A stretch of 64,000 nt of DNA from Streptomyces aquilus (GTDB lineage: Bacteria; Actinomycetota; Actinomycetes; Streptomycetales; Streptomycetaceae). Both the position numbers and the translations under genes were made by a program. Positions 17,706-26,130 of the stretch are shown in pieces; within the stretch, counting starts at the first letter, position 1, and the number at the start of each line of letters is the position of its first letter. The notes under the pieces were generated by a model. It did not search any database. It was not told the origin of the DNA and was given only the letters and a program-made list of their open reading frames with translations. Location of the stretch: assembly GCF_003955715.1 (NCBI RefSeq), contig NZ_CP034463.1, positions 3,224,001 through 3,288,000 on the forward strand. The letters run 5' to 3'.

Positions 17706-17756
17706 GGCCGGCGCGTCGGGAAGTGTGGAGGCGCGGGTGTTTCCCGCGCGCCGGCC
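17706..17756 (+). terminator. Two-tier hairpin downstream of nadE
   Basis: An outer 10-bp inverted repeat (GGCCGGCGCG / CGCGCCGGCC) overlaps an inner one (GCGCGGG-TGTTT-CCCGCGC). The two stems share bases and are mutually exclusive folds. Their place 30 bases after nadE suggests transcript termination. Confidence 0.55.
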
Positions 17757-17869
17757 TTCCCGGCGTACGGAACAGCTCGACCGCCGGCCCGCTGCTGTGA
17801 CCCGCCGAGGAGCCCTGGCCGGTGATTCCCGACGCGGGGCACGGCGCCAGGGTGCCAGTCGTACGGCTC

Positions 17870-18150
17870 GCGACGGACTCCCCGAGCTGCTCTTCCCGGC
17901 GGGCACCGACCTGCCACAGCGTCCGGTGCCCGCGTCTTCACGACGCCCACGAGGACCGGGTCGCGCTACTGCGGCTGTACTGGCGGGACGCGGCGGGCGT
18001 GAGCGAGACCGGCCGGCTCCCCGAGCCACCGCCCCCGTCCGCTGAGCATCACCGCGACGGAACCGGCCCACGGCCGTCGGGCTGCCGTACGACGACCATG
18101 CCGCCGACCGCGACCGGCCGGTGTGGACACGCCGTACGCGTATCGCTACG
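17870..18150 (+). pseudogene. Decayed coding remnant between nadE and an MFS gene
   Basis: No intact gene covers the 515 bases between nadE and the next gene. Two stretches look like former protein. LPELLFPAGTDLPQ lies in one frame, and about 70 bases further HEDRVALLRLYWRDAAGVSE lies in a second frame. A third piece, GLPYDDHAADRDRPVW, returns to the first frame. The order and spacing resemble a widespread actinobacterial hypothetical family (LPFPxGTDLLQVLWCP...LRWR), broken by at least two frameshifts. The family resemblance is from memory. The remainder of the gap holds only the hairpin listed separately. Confidence 0.35.
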
Positions 18151-18190
18151 ACTGCTGAGCCGGGCCCGCGGCGTTCGGCAGTGCGAGGTC

Positions 18191-19417
18191 TCAGCGGGTG
18201 AGGCTCGCGTCCAGCGCGTCGGGTACGTGCGCGGCGACGACACGTTCCCGTCCGGCCGTCGGCACGGTCGCGCGCCGCCGGTCCACCACGGCCGCCGTGC
18301 CCGCCATGCCGAGGCCGAGCACGGCGAGTGCCGCCCCCGCCAGGGCCGGGGAGGTGGCCCCGAAGCCCGCGGCCAGCGCCAGGCCGCCGATCCACGCGCC
18401 CCCGGCGTTCGCCAGGTTGAAGGCGGCCTGGTTGGCGGAGGAGGCCAGCGAGGGGGCCGAGGAGGCCTTCTCCATGACCATCAGCTGGAGCGGCGAGCCG
18501 GTGACGAAGGCCGCGACACCGAGCAGGACGACCGCCACGGCCGCGCTCACCGGCGTGCTCATCAGCAGCGGGAACGCGCCGAGGACCACGACCAGCGAGA
18601 CCAGGCCGCCGAACAGGGTCGCCCGCATCGCGTGGTCGGCCAGCCGCCCGCCGACCAGGTTGCCGACCGTCGCGCCCACGCCGAACAGCGCGAGCAGCAG
18701 CGTGACGCTGGTGTCGGCGTACCCGGCGGAGTCGGTGAGCATCGGCGTGATGTAGCTGTACGCGGCGAAGAGCGCGCCGAACCCGGCGACGGTCGTGCCG
18801 AGGGCGAGCCAGACGGGGAGGGACTTCAGGGCCGCGAGCTCGCCGCGCAGCCCGCCGTGGGCCGGCGCCACCCGGTCGTGCGGGATCAGCGCGGCCAGGG
18901 CCGCGATCGCGGCGAGGCCGATGGCGCTCACCCCGAGGAAGGTGGCCCGCCAGCCCAGGTGCTGGCCCATGAGCGTGGCGACCGGCACGCCGGCGATGTT
19001 GGCGACGGTCAGTCCGAGGAACATCAGCGACACCGACCGGGCCTTGCGCTCGGGCGCGACCATGGTCGTGGCGACGACCGCGCCGACGCCGAAGAAGGCG
19101 CCGTGCGGCAGGCCGCTGAGGAAGCGGGCGGCCAGCAGCCAGTGGTGGTCCGGCGCGAAGGCGGAGGCCGCGTTGCCGGCCACGAACAGCGCCATCAGCG
19201 CGATGAGGACCGTACGGCGGGACATGCGCGCGGTGACCGCGGCGAGCAGCGGGGCGCCGATGACGACGCCGAGCGCGTACGCCGAGACCAGGTGGCCGGC
19301 GGTGGGGAGGGAGACGTGCAGGTCGTCCGCGACCTCGGGCAGCAGGCCCATCATGACGAACTCGGTGGTGCCGATGCCGAATGCGCCCACGGCGAGGGCG
19401 AGCAGGGCGAGGGGCAT
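18191..19417 (-). CDS. MFS exporter, DHA1-type (AraJ/YdhP-like)
   Basis: A 408-residue, 12-helix drug:H+ antiporter-1 type transporter. The opening segment GIGTTEFVMMGLLPEVADDL is the hallmark of the AraJ/YdhP/Cml branch, and PHGAFFGVGAVVATTMVAPE is its conserved loop after helix 4. Members export sugars, nucleosides, chloramphenicol-like drugs or amino acids. No regulator gene is adjacent, but an inverted repeat lies just upstream (separate entry). It is followed on the opposite side by the decayed remnant, and preceded on the same strand by an endonuclease/phosphatase-fold gene 79 bp away. Confidence 0.88.
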   Translation of the reverse strand: MPLALLALAVGAFGIGTTEFVMMGLLPEVADDLHVSLPTAGHLVSAYALGVVIGAPLLAAVTARMSRRTVLIALMALFVAGNAASAFAPDHHWLLAARFLSGLPHGAFFGVGAVVATTMVAPERKARSVSLMFLGLTVANIAGVPVATLMGQHLGWRATFLGVSAIGLAAIAALAALIPHDRVAPAHGGLRGELAALKSLPVWLALGTTVAGFGALFAAYSYITPMLTDSAGYADTSVTLLLALFGVGATVGNLVGGRLADHAMRATLFGGLVSLVVVLGAFPLLMSTPVSAAVAVVLLGVAAFVTGSPLQLMVMEKASSAPSLASSANQAAFNLANAGGAWIGGLALAAGFGATSPALAGAALAVLGLGMAGTAAVVDRRRATVPTAGRERVVAAHVPDALDASLTR

Positions 19418-19435
19418 GAAGGGCCTTTCGGGGTT

Positions 19436-19466
19436 GTTCCGGGGTGCTTATGTTCACCTACGGAAC
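19436..19466 (-). promoter_or_regulatory. Inverted repeat upstream of the DHA1 exporter
   Basis: GTTCCG and CGGAAC flank a 19-base spacer, 19 bases before the exporter ATG. It could be an operator or part of the leader. The arms are short, so chance cannot be excluded. Confidence 0.25.
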
Positions 19467-19496
19467 AAAGCCTTGCAGGCCCAGTATTCCAGACGG

Positions 19497-20546
19497 TTAC
19501 GACGACGTGTCCACCTTCAGACGGGCGGCTACGGGGAGGTGGTCGCTGCCCGTCTCCGGCAGCGTCCACGAGCTCTCCGGCTCGACGCCCTTGACCAGGA
19601 TCTGGTCGATCCGCGCCATCGGGAACGAGGCCGGCCAGCTGAACCCGAACCCGCTGCCGGCCGCGCCCTGTGTGGAGCGCAGCTGGGAGGTGACGGCGTT
19701 GAGGGCGCGGTCGTTCATGGTGCCGTTGAGGTCGCCCAGCAGCACGACCCGCTCCAGCGGCTCGTGGGCGATGGCCTCGCCCAGCGCGTCGGCGCTCTTG
19801 TCGCGCTGCCGGGCGGTGAAACCGGCCTCCATCTTCACGCGGACCGAGGGCAGGTGGGCGACGTAGAAGGCGACCTGCCCCTCGGGCGTGGTCACCGTGG
19901 CCCGCATGGCGCGGGTCCAGCCCAGCTTGATGTCGACGGGCCCGACCCCGCTCAGCGGGTACTTGCTCCACAGCCCGACGGTGCCCTGCACCGAGTGGTA
20001 CTCGTACGTCCCCGCCAGCGCCTTCTCGTACGTCGGCACCGCCGCGGAGGTCAGCTCCTCCAGGGCGACGACGTCCGCGCCGGAGGCCGCCACGTCACGG
20101 GCGGTCTCGGACGGGTCGGGGTTGTCGGCGTTCACGTTGTGCGTGGCCACGGTGAGGTCGCCGCCGGCGCCGGCCTTGTCGGTGAGCAGCCCGCCGAAGA
20201 GGTTGAGCCAGACGACCGCCGGGAGGATCACCGCGATCAGGGCGGTCGCCGACTTCCGTACGAAGGCGAGGACCAGCAGCACCGGGACGAGGAGGCCCAG
20301 CCAGGGCAGGAAGGTCTCCGTGAGGCTGCCGAGGTTGCCGATGGCGTTGGGGATGCGGGAGTGCATCAGCATGATCAGCGCGAGGACCAGGGCCAGGGCG
20401 GCGAGGACGAGGCCGCGCCGCCAGATCCGCGGGTCGCCGCGCCAGGGGCCGGTCAGTCTGTCCAGCAGGCGTCGGAACCTGGAGCCCCGGCGCTCGGGCC
20501 CCGAGCCGCCGTTGTCCGTCTCCTCCAAGTACGCCTGCTGCGCCAT
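19497..20546 (-). CDS. Endonuclease/exonuclease/phosphatase-family membrane-anchored protein
   Basis: A 349-residue protein. A cytoplasmic N terminus is followed by three hydrophobic segments (LVLAALALVLALIML; FLPWLGLLVPVLLVLAFV; ALIAVILPAVVWLNLF) and then an extracytoplasmic EEP domain. Catalytic landmarks are VATHNVNADN, VVALEELTS, VVLLGDLNGTMNDRA and a final GSDHLPVAARL, i.e. the Asn/Glu/Asp-Asn/Asp-His set of Mg-dependent phosphodiesterases. Such membrane-tethered EEP proteins are common in Streptomyces. They might act on extracellular nucleic acids or phospholipids; the substrate is not known. The start at MAQQAYLEETD was preferred over an upstream ATG that would add 31 low-complexity residues. 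Confidence 0.85.
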   Translation of the reverse strand: MAQQAYLEETDNGGSGPERRGSRFRRLLDRLTGPWRGDPRIWRRGLVLAALALVLALIMLMHSRIPNAIGNLGSLTETFLPWLGLLVPVLLVLAFVRKSATALIAVILPAVVWLNLFGGLLTDKAGAGGDLTVATHNVNADNPDPSETARDVAASGADVVALEELTSAAVPTYEKALAGTYEYHSVQGTVGLWSKYPLSGVGPVDIKLGWTRAMRATVTTPEGQVAFYVAHLPSVRVKMEAGFTARQRDKSADALGEAIAHEPLERVVLLGDLNGTMNDRALNAVTSQLRSTQGAAGSGFGFSWPASFPMARIDQILVKGVEPESSWTLPETGSDHLPVAARLKVDTSS

Positions 20547-20735
20547 ACCGCGTCGCCTCACTGCCTGCCGTGCATCCGTCCGTCCCCCGGCGTAACTCAA
20601 GACCCTAGGGGATGATCGGTTCCGATCCTGCCGTCCCATGACGGCCGTACCCGCACGAGGACGTACAAGTCGCCGTTCGGGGTTCCGGACACGGCCGCGG
20701 AAAGCGCCGTCTGTGACGAAACGCGCACATCGGGG

Positions 20736-21389
20736 TTACGGGGTCGGCGAACTGACGGAAGGTGAACTGACGGGCCGTAGACCCTCCAGGACGGTGTCGA
20801 CTATCTGCTCGGAGAGCCCCTCGGGCAGGTCGGCGTCCGGGCGCATGATGGCGCGCACCAGCATCGGGCCGACGAACAGGTCGTTGACGAGTTCCAGGTC
20901 GAGGTCGGCGCGGAGTTCGCCGTTGTCCCGGCCGCGGCGCAGGACGTCGAGGCCGACGCGGCGCCGGGGGGCGACCACGGCGTCGTGGTAGGCGGCCCAG
21001 ATCTTCGGGCTCTGCTTCATCTGGGCGTAGACGTTGTGCAGGATCGCCGAGGTCCGGGTGACCAGCCCGCGCTGCCGCAACGACTCCAGCAGGACGACGA
21101 TGTCGTCGCGCATGGAGGTGCCGGGCAGCGGCGGGTCCGGCGGCTCGGCGGTCCGGACGACGTCGACGAAGAGCTCCTCCTTGCCGCTCCACCGCCGGTA
21201 GATGGCGGCCTTGCCGACGCCGGCGGTACGGGCGATCCGCTCGATGGACAGCTCCGCGAGCGGGACGCCGTCCTCCAGCAGCTTCATCACCCCTTCGACG
21301 ATGGCCCGCTCGACGGCTTCGCTGCGGGGGCGCCCGCGGGCGGGGGCGGTGGGGCGGAGGGTGCCTCCGGCTTCGGCGAGGCTGGTCAC
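20736..21389 (-). CDS. TetR-family repressor of the adjacent MFS exporter
   Basis: A 217-residue TetR regulator. The N-terminal HTH (LSIERIARTAGVGKAAIYRR) lies at about residues 40-70, followed by an all-helical ligand-binding domain. It lies 59 bp downstream of a 14-helix MFS exporter on the same strand, so the two probably form an operon read from the promoter at ~23,060-23,100, which holds a perfect inverted repeat suited to TetR dimers. The GTG start was inferred from the protein frame and an AAGGGA upstream. The likely job is self-repression and repression of the exporter, relieved by its drug substrate. Confidence 0.85.
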   Translation of the reverse strand: MTSLAEAGGTLRPTAPARGRPRSEAVERAIVEGVMKLLEDGVPLAELSIERIARTAGVGKAAIYRRWSGKEELFVDVVRTAEPPDPPLPGTSMRDDIVVLLESLRQRGLVTRTSAILHNVYAQMKQSPKIWAAYHDAVVAPRRRVGLDVLRRGRDNGELRADLDLELVNDLFVGPMLVRAIMRPDADLPEGLSEQIVDTVLEGLRPVSSPSVSSPTP

Positions 21390-21448
21390 GTCGCTGCGTC
21401 CCTTTCTGTGGTCCGAGGTGATTGTCCCCCGCCTGGGCCGGCGCCCGG

Positions 21449-23047
21449 CTACTCCGCCGCCGTCACCAACTCCCGCCCCTGCTCGTCCTTCTCGTCGGCC
21501 GGCGGCCGGCCCGGCAGGAACACGGCGCACACGACCGCGCCGACCACCGCGACGCCCGCGCCCCACAGTGCGGTGGTGTGCATGGCGTGCAGGAAGGCGT
21601 CGTGGGCCGGGGCGATGAGCGCCTTGCCCTGGGGGCCGAGCTTCTCGGCGACGCCGAGGGTGGCCTCGATGGACTCGCCCGCGGTGTGGCGGGCGCCGGG
21701 CGGAAGCAGGCCGAGCTTGTCCTCGATGCCGTTGCGGTAGGCCGTGGAGAGGACCGAGCCGAGGACGGCGATGCCGAGGGCGCCGCCGACCTGCCGGAAG
21801 GTGTTGCTCAGCGCGGACGCGGAACCGGCCTTCTCGCGCGGCAGCGCCTGCATGATGACGACGCTGACCGGGGTCATGATGTGCGCCATGCCGGCACCCA
21901 TGAGGAAGAACACAACCTCCAGGAGCCAGATCGGGGTGTCCGCCTCGAACCCGGCGAACGCGGCCAGGGTCGCGGCGATGACCAGCAGCCCGGCCGTGGT
22001 GGTGGCCTTGTTGCCGAACCGGTCGACCACCAGCCGGGCCCGCGGCGCGAAGATCATCTGCGCGGCGGCGAGCGGCAGCATCAGCAGACCGGTCTGGAGC
22101 GGCGAGTACCCGCGCACGCTCTGGGTGTAGAAGACGGAGAAGAACGTCACGCCCATCAGCGCGAAGAAGACCAGCGCGATGGCGCCGATCGCGGCCGAGA
22201 AGACCTTGTTCTTGAAGTAGGTGACGTCGATGGAGGGGTGGTCGCTGCGCTTCTCGAACACCACGAACGCGACGAGTACGGCGAGACCGGCGCCGATGGT
22301 CGACAGCACCTTCGGGTCCGTGAAGTCGGCGAGCTGGCCGCCCTTGATGATGCCGTAGACCAGCAGGACCAGTCCGACGACCGACAGGACGACACCCACG
22401 GGGTCGATGCGCCCCGGGTTGGGGTCGCGGGAGTCCGGCACCAGCCACAGCATCAGCGCGAGGGCCAGCAGCACGATCGGCACGTTGATGAGGAAGACCG
22501 AACCCCACCAGAAGTGGTCGAGGAGCACACCGCCGGTGATCGGCCCGATGGCGATCGCGAGGCCGACGCCGCCGGCCCAGATGCCGATGGCCTTGGGCTG
22601 CTCGTCGCGCTCGAAGACGTTCATGAGGACGGCGAGGGTGGCGGGCATCACGAAGGCGGCGCCGAGCCCCATCAGCGCACGGAAGGCGATGAGCTGCTCC
22701 GGCGACCCGGAGGAGGCGGCGAGCGCGGAGCCGATGCCGAACACGGCGAGCCCGCCGAGCAGCACCCGCTTGCGGCCGAGCCGGTCACCGAGGAGCCCGG
22801 CGCTGAACAGCAGACCCGCGAAGACGAGGGTGTAGGCGTTGATCGCCCATTCCAGCTCACTCTGGGTGGCGCCCAGGCCGGTCGGGGCGGGGGTCGAGAT
22901 CGTCTTGATCGCGACGTTCAGGATCGAGTTGTCGAGCACCACGATCAGCAGGCTCAGCATCAGCACGCCGAGGATCGCCCAGCGGCGCCGGTGCACGGCC
23001 TCAGGTATACGGGAGCCGGTGAGGGCGGGATCGGCAGGAGAAGTCAT
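21449..23047 (-). CDS. EmrB/QacA-type 14-helix MFS multidrug exporter
   Basis: A 532-residue DHA2-family transporter. Landmarks: [17 protein letters not shown] in helix 1 (the DHA2 D-x-S-I-x-N-V-A-x-x-x-I motif), [16 protein letters not shown] after helix 2 (motif A), and [24 protein letters not shown] segments in helix 5 (motif C). It exports drugs, antiseptics or natural products by proton antiport. The start [11 protein letters not shown] lies 18 bases from the palindromic operator, and an upstream ATG inside the operator region was rejected. It is the first gene of an apparent operon with the TetR gene. Confidence 0.92.
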   Translation of the reverse strand: MTSPADPALTGSRIPEAVHRRRWAILGVLMLSLLIVVLDNSILNVAIKTISTPAPTGLGATQSELEWAINAYTLVFAGLLFSAGLLGDRLGRKRVLLGGLAVFGIGSALAASSGSPEQLIAFRALMGLGAAFVMPATLAVLMNVFERDEQPKAIGIWAGGVGLAIAIGPITGGVLLDHFWWGSVFLINVPIVLLALALMLWLVPDSRDPNPGRIDPVGVVLSVVGLVLLVYGIIKGGQLADFTDPKVLSTIGAGLAVLVAFVVFEKRSDHPSIDVTYFKNKVFSAAIGAIALVFFALMGVTFFSVFYTQSVRGYSPLQTGLLMLPLAAAQMIFAPRARLVVDRFGNKATTTAGLLVIAATLAAFAGFEADTPIWLLEVVFFLMGAGMAHIMTPVSVVIMQALPREKAGSASALSNTFRQVGGALGIAVLGSVLSTAYRNGIEDKLGLLPPGARHTAGESIEATLGVAEKLGPQGKALIAPAHDAFLHAMHTTALWGAGVAVVGAVVCAVFLPGRPPADEKDEQGRELVTAAE

Positions 23048-23065
23048 ACGGCCGAGCCTAGACCC

Positions 23066-23096
23066 ATTCCGATACGGCACCGTCTCGTATCGGAAT
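23066..23096 (-). promoter_or_regulatory. Perfect inverted-repeat operator for the TetR/MFS operon
   Basis: ATTCCGATACG and CGTATCGGAAT are exact reverse complements, 11 bp each, separated by nine bases, and end 19 bases before the MFS start. Size, symmetry and position match TetR-family operators. No other gene start is near enough to compete, apart from panB 168 bp away on the other strand. Confidence 0.75.
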
Positions 23097-23263
23097 TCTT
23101 TACGGAGACCTTAAGAACGGACCTAGGGAGACGGACGTACGTCGCTCGACGCGTGACCCACGTCCCGTCACCCGGTCTGGCCGCGCGTGAGACGAGGTGC
23201 CACCATGGAGGTGATCCGGGGACGCCGTCAGGGCGCCTCGAGATGACTGAAGGAGCCGTTGCC

Positions 23264-24130
23264 ATGACGCAGCTTTCGGCTGCCCCGACGAAGCCCTCCG
23301 ACGGCAGCAAAGCGCTGTACGGGGGGAAGGGCACCCGCCGCATCACCGTCCGCGACATCGCCCTCGCCAAGGAACGCGGCGAGAAGTGGCCCATGCTCAC
23401 CGCCTACGACTCGTCCACGGCGGCCGTCTTCGACGAGGCCGGCATCCCGGTCCTGCTCGTCGGTGACTCCGCGGGCAACACCCACCTCGGCTACGAGTCG
23501 ACCGTGCCGGTCACCCTCGACGAGATGACCATGCTCTCGGCCGCCGTCGTCCGCGGTACGTCCCGCGCGCTCATCGTCGGCGACCTGCCCTTCGGCACCT
23601 ACCAGGAGGGCCCGGTGCAGGCGCTGCGCTCGGCGACCCGGATGGTCAAGGAGGCCGGGGTCGGGGCGGTCAAGCTGGAGGGCGGTGAGCGGTCGTACGA
23701 CCAGATCCGGCTGCTCGTCGAGTCCGGCATCCCGGTGATGGCCCACATCGGCCTCACCCCGCAGTCCGTCAACGCCATGGGCTACCGCGTCCAGGGCCGC
23801 GGCGAGGAGGCGGCGGCGCAGCTGCTGCGCGACGCGAAGGCCGTGCAGGACGCCGGTGCCTTCGCGGTCGTCCTGGAGCTGGTCCCGGCGGAGCTCGCGG
23901 CCGAGGTCACGCGCACGCTGCACATCCCGACGGTCGGCATCGGCGCGGGTGCGGAGACGGACGCGCAGGTCCTGGTGTGGACCGACATGCTCGGCCTCAC
24001 CGGCGGGCGGGTGCCGAAGTTCGTCAAGCAGTACGCCGACCTCCGCACGGTCATGGGCGACGCGGTGAAGGCGTTCGCGGAGGACGTGGTCGGCGGGACG
24101 TTCCCGCAGGAGGAGCACAGCGTCCACTAG
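23264..24130 (+). CDS. panB: 3-methyl-2-oxobutanoate hydroxymethyltransferase
   Basis: A 288-residue PanB, first enzyme of pantothenate (CoA) synthesis: alpha-ketoisovalerate + methylene-tetrahydrofolate to ketopantoate. It is a TIM-barrel enzyme with clear signatures: MLTAYDSSTAAVFDEAGI, LLVGDSAGNTHLGYESTVPV with the Mg-binding Asp, VKLEGGERSYDQI, and MAHIGLTPQSVNAMGYRVQG. The catalytic Glu lies in VVLELVPAELA. AAGGAG precedes the chosen ATG by eight bases. There is a short actinobacterial N-terminal extension (KALYGGKGTRRITVRDIALAK). A strong hairpin closes the transcript; no other pan gene is in the window. Confidence 0.96.
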   Translation: MTQLSAAPTKPSDGSKALYGGKGTRRITVRDIALAKERGEKWPMLTAYDSSTAAVFDEAGIPVLLVGDSAGNTHLGYESTVPVTLDEMTMLSAAVVRGTSRALIVGDLPFGTYQEGPVQALRSATRMVKEAGVGAVKLEGGERSYDQIRLLVESGIPVMAHIGLTPQSVNAMGYRVQGRGEEAAAQLLRDAKAVQDAGAFAVVLELVPAELAAEVTRTLHIPTVGIGAGAETDAQVLVWTDMLGLTGGRVPKFVKQYADLRTVMGDAVKAFAEDVVGGTFPQEEHSVH

Positions 24131-24147
24131 AGCCACAGCGGCACAGA

Positions 24148-24182
24148 GGCAGCCCGCCGACTTCCCCCATCGGCGGGCTGCC
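24148..24182 (+). terminator. panB terminator hairpin
   Basis: A perfect 13-bp stem (GGCAGCCCGCCGA / TCGGCGGGCTGCC) with a nine-base C-rich loop starts 17 bases after the panB stop. There is no long U-tract. It isolates panB from the ABC exporter genes. Confidence 0.75.
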
Positions 24183-24187
24183 GGCTT

Positions 24188-24243
24188 GTCGGCGGTCTGT
24201 AGGCGGCTGTCGGTGGGCTGTAGGTCGTTTGTCGGTGGCGGCT
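24188..24243. repeat. Imperfect ~21-bp tandem repeat before the DrrA-like gene
   Basis: GTCGGCGGTCTGTAGGCGGC, GTCGGTGGGCTGTAGGTCGT and a partial GTCGGTGGCGGCT follow one another at 21- to 22-base spacing. The array fills the space between the panB terminator and the ABC gene start, so it overlaps that gene's promoter or leader. Confidence 0.5.
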
Positions 24244-24258
24244 GGCACCGTTCTCGGC

Positions 24259-25284
24259 ATGACGCGAATCGACAACAACCGCAGCGGCGCCGACATCGCC
24301 GTGTCCGTGCGGGGACTGGTCAAGCACTACGGCGAGACCAAGGCGCTGGACGGCGTCGACCTGGACGTGCGCGAGGGCACCGTGATGGGTGTGCTCGGGC
24401 CGAACGGCGCCGGCAAGACCACCCTCGTACGGATCCTGTCCACCCTTCTCTCCCCCGACTCCGGCCTCGCGACGGTCGCCGGGTACGACGTCGTCCGGCA
24501 GCCGCGGCAGCTGCGCCGGGTGATCGGGCTCACCGGGCAGTACGCCTCCGTCGACGAGAAGCTCCCCGGCTGGGAGAACCTCTACATGATCGGCCGGCTG
24601 CTGGACCTGCCCCGCAAGGAGGCCCGCCGCCGCGCCGACGAGCTGCTGGAGCGGTTCTCGCTCACCGAGGCCGCCAAGCGCCCGGCGAGCACCTACTCCG
24701 GCGGTATGCGCCGCCGCCTCGACCTGGCCGCCTCCATGATCGGGCACCCGGCGGTGCTCTTCCTGGACGAGCCGACCACCGGCCTCGACCCGCGCACCCG
24801 CAACGAGGTGTGGGACGAGGTCAAGCGGATGGTCGGCGACGGGGTCACCGTCCTGCTCACCACCCAGTACATGGAGGAGGCCGAGCAGCTCGCCTCCGAG
24901 CTGACCGTCGTGGACCGCGGCAAGGTCATCGCGGGCGGCGGCATCGAGGAGCTGAAGGCGAAGGTCGGCGGCCGGACCCTGCGGGTGCGCCCCGCCGATC
25001 CGTTGCAGCTGCGCCCGCTCGCCGGACACCTCGACGGCCTCGGCATCACCGGCCTGGCCACCACCACCGTCGACCCGGAGTCCGGCTCCCTGCTGGTGCC
25101 GATCCTCAGCGACGAACAGCTCACCGCCGTGGTCGGCGCGGTCACCGCGCGCGGCATCACGGTCTCCAGCATCACCACCGAACTGCCCAGCCTGGACGAG
25201 GTGTTCCTGTCCCTCACCGGCCACCGCGCCAGTGTCCCGCAGGACACCGTGCCCACCGAGACCCGCGAGGAGGTCGCCGTATGA
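24259..25284 (+). CDS. ABC exporter ATPase, DrrA type
   Basis: A 341-residue ATP-binding protein of the daunorubicin-resistance (DrrA) subfamily. Walker A VLGPNGAGKTTL, Q-loop within GLTGQYASVDEKL, signature STYSGGMRRRLDLAASM, Walker B AVLFLDEPTTGLDP and the switch-like LLTTQYMEEAEQL are all present. The C-terminal extension with LPSLDEVFLSLTGH is the regulatory domain typical of DrrA. It forms a dimer that powers the adjacent permease, exporting a hydrophobic drug or lipid. The stop overlaps the permease ATG (ATGA), indicating coupling. An imperfect tandem repeat lies directly upstream. Confidence 0.93.
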   Translation: MTRIDNNRSGADIAVSVRGLVKHYGETKALDGVDLDVREGTVMGVLGPNGAGKTTLVRILSTLLSPDSGLATVAGYDVVRQPRQLRRVIGLTGQYASVDEKLPGWENLYMIGRLLDLPRKEARRRADELLERFSLTEAAKRPASTYSGGMRRRLDLAASMIGHPAVLFLDEPTTGLDPRTRNEVWDEVKRMVGDGVTVLLTTQYMEEAEQLASELTVVDRGKVIAGGGIEELKAKVGGRTLRVRPADPLQLRPLAGHLDGLGITGLATTTVDPESGSLLVPILSDEQLTAVVGAVTARGITVSSITTELPSLDEVFLSLTGHRASVPQDTVPTETREEVAV

Positions 25285-26111
25285 GCGCCGCCACCCTTAC
25301 CGCCGACAGCGCCGCCAAGTCCGTCGACGACGTCCGTATCCCGCTGCGCGGGCATCTGCGGCACACCGGCGCGCTGATCCGCCGCAACCTGCTGTGGATC
25401 CGCCAGGACCCCGAGTCGATGGCCGACGCGCTGCTGATGCCGGTCATCTTCACCCTGCTGTTCGTGTTCGTCTTCGGCGGCTCGATCGGGCAGGCGCTGG
25501 GCGGCGGCCAGGACCAGTACGTCCAGTACGTCATCCCCGGCATGATCGCGATGATGAGCATGACGCTCTCCCAGGGCGTCGGCACCGGGTTCAGCCAGGA
25601 CTTCAACTCCGGTGTCATGGACCGGTTCCGGTCGCTGCCGATCGGGCGCGGCTCGGTGCTGTTCGCGAAGATCTCCGTCGAGCTGATGCGGATGCTGTTC
25701 GCGACGACCGTGCTGATGCTGGTCTCCGTCGCCGTCGGCTTCGACATCACCAACTGGCCGGGCCTGTTCGCGACCGTCGCGCTGGCCACCGCGTTCGCCT
25801 CGTCGATCATGTGGGTGTTCCTCACCCTGGGCGTGGTCATGAAGAGCGCGCAGTCCGTGCAGGCGATGGGCTTCCTGGTGCTGTTCCCGCTCCAGTTCGG
25901 TTCGTCGATCTTCGCGCCGACGACCTCGATGCCGGGCTGGCTCCAGACCTTCACCGACTACAACCCGCTGTCCACGCTGGCGGACGCCGCGCGCGGACTG
26001 ATGGTGGGCGGTCCCGTCGCCCACGACCTGTGGGTGACGATCGGCTGGTCGGTGGCGATCACCGCGGTGATGGCACCGGTGGCGATCCACAAGTTCCGTA
26101 CGAAGAGCTGA
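25281..26111 (+). CDS. ABC exporter permease, DrrB type
   Basis: A 276-residue ABC-2 permease with a soluble N terminus and six membrane helices. The DrrB/NodJ-type features are visible: LMPVIFTLLFVFVFGGSI, an FNSGVMDRFRSLPI loop, and FLVLFPLQFGSSIFAPTTSM followed by FTDYNPLSTLADAARGL. It is the membrane half of the exporter with the overlapping ATPase gene. It ends 19 bp from the convergent large AfsR-like regulator. Nearby biosynthetic genes that could supply a substrate are absent, so it may serve intrinsic drug resistance. Confidence 0.92.
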   Translation: MSAATLTADSAAKSVDDVRIPLRGHLRHTGALIRRNLLWIRQDPESMADALLMPVIFTLLFVFVFGGSIGQALGGGQDQYVQYVIPGMIAMMSMTLSQGVGTGFSQDFNSGVMDRFRSLPIGRGSVLFAKISVELMRMLFATTVLMLVSVAVGFDITNWPGLFATVALATAFASSIMWVFLTLGVVMKSAQSVQAMGFLVLFPLQFGSSIFAPTTSMPGWLQTFTDYNPLSTLADAARGLMVGGPVAHDLWVTIGWSVAITAVMAPVAIHKFRTKS

Positions 26112-26130
26112 CGTCGACCGGTGGCGCGGT

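Noticed and set aside
15561..19457. Very long minus-strand open frame (about 1,300 codons) antisense to nadE
   Set aside because: Its composition is Arg/Gly/Ala/Pro-rich noise typical of the complement of GC-biased genes; only its final part corresponds to shadow frames of real genes, and nadE on the plus strand explains the region.
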